A DNA stretch of 64,000 nt from Spirochaetota bacterium (lineage in GTDB: Bacteria > Spirochaetota > Spirochaetia > Treponematales > UBA12059). Where the stretch lies: contig JAPLSN010000016.1 of NCBI GenBank assembly GCA_026398615.1, positions 1-64,000 on the forward strand. Direction: 5' to 3'. Position 1 is the first letter of the stretch; each line of letters starts with the position of its first letter. Shown here piece after piece: positions 34,903 to 42,997 of the stretch. The position numbers were made by a program, and so were the translations under genes. The notes beneath the pieces are model-generated. The model ran no database searches. It had not been told where the DNA came from and was given only the letters and a program-made list of their open reading frames with translations.

Positions 34903-36069
34903 ATGATCAAACCCTTGCCCCTACGCTTGCTCGAACCCTCTTTCAAGGATCCTCTTACGGATCTTATCCTGGAATTGGACCACCAGAGGATCTTTGTCTT
35001 GGGAGGATCGACCCCGCCAACACTATTCTTTCAGCTCAAGGAACTCTTTCATATTCTCGAAACCCTCGGTTCGGCGCGCATAGAAGGCAACCGGACAACC
35101 ATAGCGGAACTCGTCGAGCGTAAACTGGACAATCCTGCCGAGGATGAAAAACCCCATGAGATACGCAACATCGATACGGCCCTTATCTTCATCGAGGAAA
35201 CCTGGAGCCGTGACCCAGAGAACTTCCGCATCGACCATAGGCTCATCCGCGAGTTGCACAGGCTGACGACAAGCGGTCTTTCCGTGGGAGCGGAAGGGGA
35301 CGCCACCCCCGGTTGCTACCGCGCCGGGCAGGTCAGGATTGCCCGGTCCGCTCACCAGCCTCCCGATGCCGCCGACGTCTTCCCTTTCATGGACGAACTG
35401 CTCAACTACCTTAACAATCCCGATCCACCTAAGTACGACCTCCTCAAGATCGCCTTGGCGCATCACAGCTTCACGTGGATTCACCCCTTCTCCAACGGCA
35501 ATGGAAGGACCGTCCGCCTCTTCACCTATGCCCTTCTCTTGAAGACCGGTTTCCGTGTTGGCGGTCCGCGGCCTGCCACGCGTCTCCTCAATCCGACCGC
35601 GATCTTCTGTTCGGATCGTGACAAGTATTACGATATGCTCTCACGTGCGGATACCGGTACCGACGAGGGCCTCTTATCGTGGTGCTCCTATGTGCTTTCG
35701 GGATTGAAGGTCGAGCTCGACAAGGTCGCCAGGCTCCTCGACTACGACTGGCTCAAGAAGAATATCCTTGTGCCGGCCATCGTGGAACTGCACCGGAAGA
35801 ACGGGCTCTCCAGCCATGAGCGGACCGTGCTCCTTCTCACGCTCGACAAGGTCGTCATCAGGAATCAGGATATCCGGCCTTCCCTCAATTCCATCAGCAT
35901 GGTCCAGGCCTCAAGAATCCTCGCTGAACTTCGCAAGCGTCGGCTTCTGGTGCCTGCCTCGGGGGCCGAGCGAAGCTATGAACTCGGCATCTCGCAGAGT
36001 CCTCTTCTTCGCACCGTCCTTCGCCAGCTTGACCGGCAGGGATTCCTCCCGCTCAAAGGCGAGATATGA
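34903..36069 (+). CDS. Fic-family AMPylation-type protein embedded in the defence island
   Basis: 388 residues. Fic enzymes transfer AMP or other nucleotides to protein hydroxyls. The active loop HPFSNGNGR near 193-201 keeps the catalytic His and phosphate-binding residues, followed by TVR. An inhibitory helix motif, SARIEGN, at about 56-62 matches the (S/T)xxxE(G/N) autoinhibition pattern, so it would be held inactive until triggered. The C-terminal 270-388 looks like winged-helix DNA-binding. It has its own promoter region and its ATGA stop overlaps the helicase start, so it is translated with the helicase. Being inside the system suggests a toxin or abortive-infection effector, which is an inference. 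Confidence 0.93.
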   Translation: MIKPLPLRLLEPSFKDPLTDLILELDHQRIFVLGGSTPPTLFFQLKELFHILETLGSARIEGNRTTIAELVERKLDNPAEDEKPHEIRNIDTALIFIEETWSRDPENFRIDHRLIRELHRLTTSGLSVGAEGDATPGCYRAGQVRIARSAHQPPDAADVFPFMDELLNYLNNPDPPKYDLLKIALAHHSFTWIHPFSNGNGRTVRLFTYALLLKTGFRVGGPRPATRLLNPTAIFCSDRDKYYDMLSRADTGTDEGLLSWCSYVLSGLKVELDKVARLLDYDWLKKNILVPAIVELHRKNGLSSHERTVLLLTLDKVVIRNQDIRPSLNSISMVQASRILAELRKRRLLVPASGAERSYELGISQSPLLRTVLRQLDRQGFLPLKGEI

Positions 36070-38849
36070 TCGCGCGCCACTCTTCACGGAGAAGCCCGCT
36101 TGACGCGGAGGTCCTCAAGGCGAGATTGGCCGGGGCCTCGTCCTACGACCGTATCGCTGGCTACTTCCGGTCGAGCCTCTTCGAGATTGCGGGTGAGGAG
36201 CTGGACGCCATATCAGGACCGATCCGCATCATCTGCAATTCCGATCTGGACGCGCGCGACGTGCTCACCGCCCAGGCCGCTCAAGCGGCACTTCGTTCAA
36301 GCTGGTGCCGTGGTGAACCCGAAAACTTGCCCCCGGCCGCCCAGGGCCGCATCCAGGCTCTCTACCGCTTCCTCTCGACGAAGCGCATGCAAGTAAAGGT
36401 CCTTCCTGATGATGTCTTCGGGCTCATCCACGGCAAGGCTGGCCTGATCCGCTATCCCGATGGTCGGGCAATGACTTTCCTTGGTAGCGTCAACGAGAGT
36501 GCCACGGCCTGGAAACTGAACTATGAACTCCTCTGGGAAGACGATAGCCCCGAGGCAATCGCCTGGGTCGCCGAGGAGTTTGAAAGCCTCTGGCACGACA
36601 CCCACGCCGTCGACCTTGCCTGTTGCCCCTTCGTGGAAGTGGATCTCAAGCGCTTGGCCAAGCGCACGGTCATCGCCGTAGGCGACTGGCGGGGCGCGCC
36701 GGAACCATCGTCGGTGGCCGTTGAAAGTCCCGTCTATCGCAGGGAACAGGGCCTCTGGCCCCACCAGAAATACTTCATACGCCTTGCCATCGAACGCCAC
36801 CGCCGGGCATCCGCCCGCCTTGTCCTCGCCGACCAGGTCGGTCTCGGAAAAACCGTCCAGCTTGCCATGGCGGCCCTCCTCATGGCCCTTGAGGGCCCGG
36901 GGCCAATCCTCATTCTCGCCCCCAAGGCCCTCCTCAAGCAGTGGCAGGTCGAGATGGTCGACCTCCTCAGGATGCCTTCCGCCCGATGGACAGGCAGCGC
37001 CTGGGTCGATGAAAACGGCATCGAGTATCCATCCGATGGCATCGCGGGTCTCGCTTCCTGCCCGCGTCGACTTGGCCTCGTTTCCCAGGGCCTGATCACC
37101 CGCGGCCGGAAGGATGTATGGGACAGCCTCCTTTCCCGCGAGTATCTCTGCGTCATCGTCGATGAAGCCCACCGTGCCCGCCGTCGCAACATCCCCAAGG
37201 TCGATGCGAGCGCTGACGAGGTCAACGAGAAGGCCGAACCCAACAAGCTGATGGAGTTCCTTCAGAAGATCTCCCCCGGAACCAGGTCGATGCTTCTGGC
37301 AACGGCCACGCCTGTCCAGCTGCACCCCGTCGAGGCCTGGGATCTCCTGGGCATCCTTGGCCTTGGTCATTCATCTGTCCTTGGGGACTGTCGCCTTCGT
37401 TTCGGTCCATGGTGGCGCCCGGCCGAATGCCTGGAAGTCGCAACCGGCTCCAAGCCGCTCCCGGAGCATCCCGGAGATGCCTGGAATTACCTTCGGGATC
37501 CTGTCATCACCGAGGACGAAGACGAGTGCAACGTCATTCGCGACATCCGCGACCGTTTCAGGATGAAGGCCGATGATTGGACGCTTAAGCCCGAAGACTA
37601 CGAACGTATCCCGATAGCTTTGCGACGAAACAAGATCGAAGGTTCCTGGCTCGCTTCCTATCCGGCCAGGCACAATCCCCTTCTGCGCGGAATCGTTCGC
37701 CGCACCCGGCAGTACCTCGAGGAAACGATCAATCCAGTCACCAAGCAGTCCTTCCTCCCCAAGGTGGCGGTGGTGTTGTATGGAGAAAGCACCGCCGCCG
37801 CGCTCGGCCTTGGGCCATACCTTTCCGATGCCTATGTGGAGGCAGAAAAATTCAGCCGACTTCTCGCCAAGCGCGTACAGTCGGCGGGCTTCTTCAAGAC
37901 GCTCCTCCTCCGACGCCTTGGCAGCTCCCTGGAAGCCGGCAAAGGCACCATCACCCGCCTTCTGGCACGCGCTGAAATCACCGACACCGATGATACCGAG
38001 GATGATGAAGAGCTCTTTGATTCAGACACCCAAGTGACTTCCTTCGAGGACTTCACCGGGGAGGAAGTCGAATCCCTCCATAGATGCCTGGCCCTGCTCG
38101 AATCAAGCGGTGAAGAGGATCCCAAGCTTGCGGAGGTCTACCGCTACCTCTTCGAAGGCTCCAGTGAACACCAGCGTGCGACCGGTCCCTGGCTTGACAG
38201 GGGGTGCATTCTATTCTCCCAGTACTACGATACCGCTTTCTGGATCGGCCAGAAACTCGCCGGGCATCCGCTCGCCGGTTCGCAAACAATCGGCCTGTAT
38301 GCCGGCTCGGGACGCTCCCTTATCTGGGAGAACGGCAGAGCTCGCCGCGCCGACCGTGACGAGATCAAGGCCATGGTTGCCCAAGGTCGCATCAAGATCC
38401 TTCTCGGAACCGATGCCGCCTCGGAAGGCCTGAACCTCCAGCGCCTCGGCAGCCTTGTCCACATCGACTTACCCTGGAATCCCACCCGCCTGGAGCAGCG
38501 CAAGGGCCGCATCCAGCGCATCGGCCAGCGTTACCCGGAGGTATGGATAGCCAACCTCCGTTATCGCGATTCGGTGGAAGATCGCGTCCACGTACTCCTC
38601 TCCCAGCGACTTGCCGCCATTCACGGCCTCTTCGGACAGATCCCCGACACCCTGGAGGACGTCTGGATCGCCATGGCCATGGGTGACCAGGAAGACGCCG
38701 CCCGACGCATCGATCGGGCCACAGCCCTTAAAGCCAATCCATTTGATGCAAAGTACGGCATTGTGGTCGACGAGGATTGGGACAGCAACCCTCGGGTCAT
38801 TGATCCGATTGAGACGGCGGAGGTATTGAGAAAGGGGTGGCTTTGTTGA
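36066..38849 (+). CDS. PLD-SNF2 helicase (Hma-type system)
   Basis: 927 residues. The N-terminus (15-200) is a phospholipase-D-like nuclease fold: HGKAGLIRYPDGRAMTFLGSVNES near 121 has the H-K and the later S/N of one HKD motif, so activity would need dimerisation. An SNF2/DEAD-type motor follows: QVGLGKTVQ near 255, DEAH near 365, a TATPVQLHP block, SEGLNLQRL and QRIGQRYPE near 815. Such helicases form the motor of DUF1156/DUF499 systems, likely tracking or cutting foreign DNA. The start overlaps the fic stop as ATGA. It ends the intact gene set of the island. Confidence 0.93.
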   Translation: MIARHSSRRSPLDAEVLKARLAGASSYDRIAGYFRSSLFEIAGEELDAISGPIRIICNSDLDARDVLTAQAAQAALRSSWCRGEPENLPPAAQGRIQALYRFLSTKRMQVKVLPDDVFGLIHGKAGLIRYPDGRAMTFLGSVNESATAWKLNYELLWEDDSPEAIAWVAEEFESLWHDTHAVDLACCPFVEVDLKRLAKRTVIAVGDWRGAPEPSSVAVESPVYRREQGLWPHQKYFIRLAIERHRRASARLVLADQVGLGKTVQLAMAALLMALEGPGPILILAPKALLKQWQVEMVDLLRMPSARWTGSAWVDENGIEYPSDGIAGLASCPRRLGLVSQGLITRGRKDVWDSLLSREYLCVIVDEAHRARRRNIPKVDASADEVNEKAEPNKLMEFLQKISPGTRSMLLATATPVQLHPVEAWDLLGILGLGHSSVLGDCRLRFGPWWRPAECLEVATGSKPLPEHPGDAWNYLRDPVITEDEDECNVIRDIRDRFRMKADDWTLKPEDYERIPIALRRNKIEGSWLASYPARHNPLLRGIVRRTRQYLEETINPVTKQSFLPKVAVVLYGESTAAALGLGPYLSDAYVEAEKFSRLLAKRVQSAGFFKTLLLRRLGSSLEAGKGTITRLLARAEITDTDDTEDDEELFDSDTQVTSFEDFTGEEVESLHRCLALLESSGEEDPKLAEVYRYLFEGSSEHQRATGPWLDRGCILFSQYYDTAFWIGQKLAGHPLAGSQTIGLYAGSGRSLIWENGRARRADRDEIKAMVAQGRIKILLGTDAASEGLNLQRLGSLVHIDLPWNPTRLEQRKGRIQRIGQRYPEVWIANLRYRDSVEDRVHVLLSQRLAAIHGLFGQIPDTLEDVWIAMAMGDQEDAARRIDRATALKANPFDAKYGIVVDEDWDSNPRVIDPIETAEVLRKGWLC

Positions 38850-38973
38850 TACACTGGGATGTTATTCTTCAAGCTCATTTCAATCTTTCCATCATGATGC
38901 AGAGGCGACGCCATGAAGGCTGTTGTCGACCTCCTCCGCAAGAAAGAAAGCACTGCCCGCCTTGTTGCCCTTT
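38850..38973 (+). other. Right edge of the defence island
   Basis: This 124-bp gap runs from the helicase stop to the malic enzyme stop on the other strand. It is AT-richer at 38850-38900 and contains the beginning of a truncated reading frame at 38911. The base composition switches to chromosomal exactly at the malic enzyme end. No terminator or attachment site is clear. Confidence 0.5.
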
Positions 38974-39051
38974 CTACTTGTCCCGGATTTGCCCGATGGC
39001 CCAATCGAGGGCTTCCTGAACCATGGAGGCTGGCGGCTGCCGGATGAACCC
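38911..39051 (+). pseudogene. Truncated 5' end of an unknown island gene
   Basis: A GAGG site precedes an ATG that opens with MKAVVDLLRKKESTARLVAL and then runs antisense through the malic enzyme 3' end to a TGA at about 39049. The first 20 residues look like a genuine helical protein start and share the island's codon use; the rest reads as shadow. I infer a gene that was cut off when the island's right boundary formed. The family is not recognisable. Confidence 0.35.
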
Positions 39052-40455
39052 GGCATCCTCGAGCGAGCGGAACATGGCCCGGGACGCTTCGATGTCGGCG
39101 AGCGCGCGCGCGTACACGTCGCCGCGGGGAAGGGGATTCCGCGCCACGCCCTCCGCTGCGGCCTGCTCGGCCACGTCCGCCGCCTCCGTGGCGAAGACCC
39201 CGGTTTCTTCCATGGATGGCATGATGCTGTCGGGCGAGATGCCGCGGCGTTTCGCGAAATCGGCCAGGGAATGCGCGCAGCGTATGGCCATGCCGTCGGT
39301 GATCCCCCTGGCGCGCACGAGGAGGGCGCCCTTGAGGATGCCCGGGAAGCAGACCGAGTTGTTCACCTGGTTCGGGAAGTCCCCGCGGCCCGTGGCCACG
39401 ATGAAGGCGCCTTCCTCCTTCGCGGCATACGGCCATATCTCCGGCACCGGGTTGGCGCAGGCGAAGACGATGGCCCTGTCCGCCATGGAGCGGACCCAGG
39501 GGCGCTTGATGACGTCCGGTCCAGGGGCGGAGAGCGCGATGACGACGTCCGCGCCCTTCATGGCTTCTTCCGGCGTCTCCAGCCTTCCCGGGTTGGTCGA
39601 GGCGGCCAGTTCCCACTGGCGGTATGCGGACGCGTCGGATTCCAGGTCCCTTCTTCCGGCATGGAGGCCGCCGTGCAGGTCGAAGAGCGCGATCTTCCCC
39701 GGATCGCCGCCGCCCGCCATGATGAGGCGCGCGATCGTCGTGTTGGCCGCGCCCGCCCCGAAAAGAACGATGCGGACGTCGGGAAGCCTCTTGCCCGCCA
39801 GTTCCAGGGCGTTGAGGAGCCCTGCCAGCGTGACGCAGGCGGTGCCCTGGGCGTCGTCGTGCCAGACGGGTATGTCGCAGGAATCGCGCAGCTCGTCGAG
39901 GACCCTGAAGCAGTTGGGTTGGCTGATGTCCTCGAGGTTGACGGCTCCGAATGAATGCTGGACCATGCGCACGAAGTCCACGATCCGTCCCGGGTCGTGG
40001 ATGCCGTCCCGGCCGCGGGAATCCATGCAGAGCGGCACGGCGTCCACGCCGCCGAGGTATTTCATGAGGTAGGCCTTGCCTTCCATGACGCCCATGCCGC
40101 CGGGGGGCGAGCAGTCCCCGTCGCCGAGCACCCTGGTGGAATCGCTCACGATGGCCACGGTGTTCCCGCGGCCGGACAGGCTGAAAGATTCGTCCTCGCC
40201 CGTGCCGAAGGAATCCCGGATGGCCGTGGAGACGGAGGACACGCCCGGGGTGTACCATACCCCCAGCCACGACGGGTGGGGCAGGCCGCAGCGCGGGGCC
40301 GTCTGGAGCTTCCCCCCGTAGAAACGGTGGGCGAGCAGGGCGAGGCGCTTGTAGAAGAGGGTCTGCGCCCTCGCGACGGCATCCCCGTCGAAGGAAGCGG
40401 GAAAGGAAGCCCTGATCTTTTGCGCGGAAATGTCGATGCTTTCGTTGAGGGACAT
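38974..40455 (-). CDS. Malic enzyme (NAD(P)-dependent, short form)
   Basis: 493 residues. It oxidatively decarboxylates malate to pyruvate. N-terminal PGVSSVSTAIRDS and SDSTRVLGDGD match the small bacterial malic enzymes. VWHDDAQGTACVTLAGLLNAL holds the substrate/metal site, IVLFGAGAANTTIARL the nucleotide-binding GxGxxN-type loop, and FACANPVPEIWP, TGRGDFPNQVNNSVCFPGIL the conserved C-terminal blocks. The Rossmann strand gives no clear NAD or NADP preference. A GGAG site precedes the ATG, and the gene is divergent from zwf with overlapping upstream regions, so pyruvate and NADPH supply may be coordinated. Confidence 0.93.
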   Translation of the reverse strand: MSLNESIDISAQKIRASFPASFDGDAVARAQTLFYKRLALLAHRFYGGKLQTAPRCGLPHPSWLGVWYTPGVSSVSTAIRDSFGTGEDESFSLSGRGNTVAIVSDSTRVLGDGDCSPPGGMGVMEGKAYLMKYLGGVDAVPLCMDSRGRDGIHDPGRIVDFVRMVQHSFGAVNLEDISQPNCFRVLDELRDSCDIPVWHDDAQGTACVTLAGLLNALELAGKRLPDVRIVLFGAGAANTTIARLIMAGGGDPGKIALFDLHGGLHAGRRDLESDASAYRQWELAASTNPGRLETPEEAMKGADVVIALSAPGPDVIKRPWVRSMADRAIVFACANPVPEIWPYAAKEEGAFIVATGRGDFPNQVNNSVCFPGILKGALLVRARGITDGMAIRCAHSLADFAKRRGISPDSIMPSMEETGVFATEAADVAEQAAAEGVARNPLPRGDVYARALADIEASRAMFRSLEDAGFIRQPPASMVQEALDWAIGQIRDK

Positions 40456-40540
40456 GACGTTCTCCGTGTATAGTGGTGCTGACGCATCCTACCATAGGCT
40501 ATCAGGGGCGGCGCTGTACAGGACCGTCCGCGCGAGGATC

Positions 40541-42145
40541 ATGATCGACGGGAATCCAGACGACAACGAGAAGAACGAACCCGACCGCGCGACCGTCATG
40601 GTCATCTTCGGCGCCACAGGCGACCTGACGCGGCGCAAGCTCGTGCCCGCGCTGTACAACCTGTTCGTCGACGGACGCCTCCACGAACGGCTGTCCGTGG
40701 TCGCCTTCGCGCGCAAGCCCTTCGATGACGGATCCTACCGCGATTCGCTGCGCGACGATTGCGTGCGCTACATGGCCGAAAGGTCCGGGGAGCGTCCCTT
40801 CTCGGCCGCGGCGTGGGACCGCTTCGCGTCCCGGATTTCATATTTCCGGGGCGATTTCGGCGATCCGGGCGTCTATGGGCGCCTTGCGTCCGAGTGGCTC
40901 GGGAACCGGGAAGCGAACCTGCTCTTCTACCTCGCCTGCGCCCCCGACGCCTTCGCGGAAGTCGCCGCCGGTGTGGCCGCCGCCGGTTTCGGCACCGCGG
41001 GCCTTTCCTTCGACCCGAACCGCCCCTGGCGCCGCCTCGTCGCCGAAAAGCCTTTCGGGTACGACCTCGCGGCGGCCCGGTCCCTCAACCGCGCCCTCAT
41101 GGCGGCCTTCGACGAGGAAGACATCTTCAGGGTCGACCATTACCTCGGCAAGGAAGCCGTCCAGAACCTCCTCTATTTCCGCTTTTCGAACTCCATATTC
41201 GAACCCCTCTGGAACCGGCGCTACGTCGAGCGGGTGGAGATCCGCGTCCTCGAAACCCTTGGCATCGGCGGTCGGGGCGGCTACTACGACCGGGCGGGCG
41301 CCGCCCGGGACATGATCCAGAACCACCTGCTCCAGGTGATGTGCCTGATGGCCATGGAACCCCCGGCGAGCCTGTCGCCGCGGGACATCCGCGAACAAAA
41401 GGTCCGCGTCCTCCGCTCGGTGCCCATGTACGGCCCGGAGGAATGCCGCAGGCGGAGCGTCCGCGGCCAGTACGTCGGCGGGATCTCCGCCAACGGGGAA
41501 CCCATCCTCGCCTACCGCGACGAAGCCCGGGTCGAACGGGGATCGCCGACGGAAACCTTCGCGGCCGTCAGGCTCGGGATCGACAACTGGCGTTGGGCCG
41601 GCGTTCCCTTCCTGCTCGTCACCGGCAAGGCGCTCCGCGAACGCCGCGCCGAGATCGTCGTCCACTTCCGCCAGCCCGTCGACCCGCCCTTCGCCGGCAT
41701 CCTCGGGGATCCGGCGAGCGCCAACGAACTCGTCGTCAACATCCGGCCGGAATCCGGCATCGCGATCAGCTTCAACGCCAAGGATGGCGGATCGGCTTCC
41801 GTCGTGCGCGAGGAATTCCGCTTCGCCGTGAAACCGCGCGGGGACCGCATTCCCTGCGACGACCGCATTCCCTGCGGGGACCGCATTCCCTGCGGCGACC
41901 GCATACCCGAAGCCTACGAACGCCTCATCTTGGATGCCGTCGAGGGCGATCCTACCCTCTTCATCCGTTTCGACGAGGTGGAGGAATCCTGGCGGGTGGC
42001 CGACGCCGTGATCCGATCCTGGGACGACCCGGGCGTACCGCTCGTCCCCTATCCGGCCGGCTCCGACGGGCCCGGGCTCGCGAAGCTTCGCGATGACCCG
42101 GCCTTCGACGCCGCGCGCGCGGAGTCCGCGCCGCGTGCGGGTTGA
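40541..42145 (+). CDS. zwf: Glucose-6-phosphate 1-dehydrogenase
   Basis: 534 residues. It oxidises glucose-6-phosphate to 6-phosphogluconolactone with NADP+, starting the oxidative pentose phosphate pathway. IFGATGDLTRRKLVPALYNL is the nucleotide-binding loop and RVDHYLGKEAVQNLLYFRF contains the catalytic site (DHYLGK). The C-terminal AYERLILDAVEGDPTLFIR is also standard. Just before it lies an unusual insertion of four hexapeptide repeats, DRIPCD, DRIPCG, DRIPCG and DRIPEA (435-458). ATG 40541 has a GAGG site; in-frame upstream starts would overlap the divergent malic enzyme. It is followed by pgl after 6 bp. Confidence 0.95.
   Translation: MIDGNPDDNEKNEPDRATVMVIFGATGDLTRRKLVPALYNLFVDGRLHERLSVVAFARKPFDDGSYRDSLRDDCVRYMAERSGERPFSAAAWDRFASRISYFRGDFGDPGVYGRLASEWLGNREANLLFYLACAPDAFAEVAAGVAAAGFGTAGLSFDPNRPWRRLVAEKPFGYDLAAARSLNRALMAAFDEEDIFRVDHYLGKEAVQNLLYFRFSNSIFEPLWNRRYVERVEIRVLETLGIGGRGGYYDRAGAARDMIQNHLLQVMCLMAMEPPASLSPRDIREQKVRVLRSVPMYGPEECRRRSVRGQYVGGISANGEPILAYRDEARVERGSPTETFAAVRLGIDNWRWAGVPFLLVTGKALRERRAEIVVHFRQPVDPPFAGILGDPASANELVVNIRPESGIAISFNAKDGGSASVVREEFRFAVKPRGDRIPCDDRIPCGDRIPCGDRIPEAYERLILDAVEGDPTLFIRFDEVEESWRVADAVIRSWDDPGVPLVPYPAGSDGPGLAKLRDDPAFDAARAESAPRAG
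41843..41914 (+). repeat. 18-bp tandem repeat within zwf
   Basis: Four in-frame units of GACCGCATTCCCTGCGGN encode DRIPC(D/G). The first three are almost identical and the fourth diverges after GACCGCATACCC. Slippage would change the protein length without a frameshift. Confidence 0.9.
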
Positions 42146-42151
42146 GCTTCA

Positions 42152-42832
42152 GTGATTGTCGCCAGGTTCCCGTCGCGCTCTTCGTGGATCGCGGCGGCGG
42201 TCGATGATTTCGTCGAAGCCATCCGTGGCTTCGAACCGTCGTCGTCCCCGACCGGGCGCTTCGAAATTTGCGCCGCTGGCGGAACGACCCCCGGCGGGGT
42301 ATATCAAGCCATCGCCGCACTCCCTTTGAACGTGCCCGTCCGCCTGCGTCCCGGCGATGAACGCTGGCTGCCCGCGGGATCGCCCGATCGCAACGGCGTC
42401 ATGCTCCGTAGGGCTTTCTCCGGGCATGCGTGGGAGATCGAGCCGGAATTCGGCGAATGGCCGTCATTCGTTCCAGGGAGTTCTCCGGAACGAGCCGCCT
42501 CGGAGTATGGGGAGCGCCTGCTCGGGGAATTCCTGGGTTTTCCCCGTTTCGACTACTGCTGGCTCGGGCTCGGGGCGGACGGCCATACCGCATCGCTCTT
42601 TCCGGGGCTTGATGCCGGCGAGGGCAGGGTGGCCGTCGCCGGAGCATCGCCCCTTGCCCCGTGCGGGCGCTTGTCGTTTTCGGCCCCGGTGTTCCGGGCC
42701 GCTCGCCGCGTCGTGTTCCTCGTCGCGGGGCCGGCCAAGCTGGATGCACTCGACCGGCTCGAATCCGGGGATCCTTCCATTCCCGCGACCCGGGCCGCTC
42801 CTGCGGACACGCTGGTCCTCTATTCGCCCTGA
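42152..42832 (+). CDS. pgl: 6-phosphogluconolactonase
   Basis: 226 residues from a GTG start. It hydrolyses 6-phosphogluconolactone, the product of the zwf enzyme immediately upstream (6 bp gap). The family motifs AAGGTTPGGVYQAI, GDERWLP and GLGADGHTASLFPG are all present, as in SolA/DevB-type enzymes. The ribosome site is weak, as expected for translational coupling. No 6-phosphogluconate dehydrogenase gene follows. Length and motif spacing are normal. Confidence 0.93.
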   Translation: MIVARFPSRSSWIAAAVDDFVEAIRGFEPSSSPTGRFEICAAGGTTPGGVYQAIAALPLNVPVRLRPGDERWLPAGSPDRNGVMLRRAFSGHAWEIEPEFGEWPSFVPGSSPERAASEYGERLLGEFLGFPRFDYCWLGLGADGHTASLFPGLDAGEGRVAVAGASPLAPCGRLSFSAPVFRAARRVVFLVAGPAKLDALDRLESGDPSIPATRAAPADTLVLYSP

Positions 42833-42909
42833 ATCGGGCGGTATGGGGTCGGGGCGCCGTCCCTTTTCCCGGTATTCGCCGAATATGATGTTGCTACGAG
42901 AAAAAACAC

Positions 42910-42938
42910 TTGATGCATCCGAATTTCCCGTCTACAAT
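42910..42938 (+). promoter_or_regulatory. Candidate promoter of the TAXI TRAP operon
   Basis: TTGATG (42910-42915), a 17-bp spacer and TACAAT (42933-42938) precede the binding-protein start at 42998 with about 50 bp of leader. The intergenic stretch before it is A-rich. Confidence 0.6.
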
Positions 42939-42997
42939 CAAAAAAGCTCGATCCGGCCTTTAATACCCGGATCCCATCTTACCCAGGAGGCAAGTTA

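Noticed and set aside
27702-38849. Calling the island DISARM, BREX or a classic type I restriction system
   Set aside because: There is no DrmA/DrmB, PglZ, BrxC, HsdS or HsdR. DUF499, DUF3780 and DUF1156 together point to the Hma-type arrangement instead.
38837-39019. 60-residue frame starting MALLIHWDVILQ after the helicase
   Set aside because: It overlaps the helicase stop, has no ribosome site and becomes Cys/Pro/Arg-rich; the frame at 38911 is the better candidate.
38621-40495. 624-residue minus-strand frame over malic enzyme
   Set aside because: Wrong frame of malic enzyme; Arg/Gly/His-rich composition and no conserved motifs, while the overlapping frame has all malic enzyme signatures.
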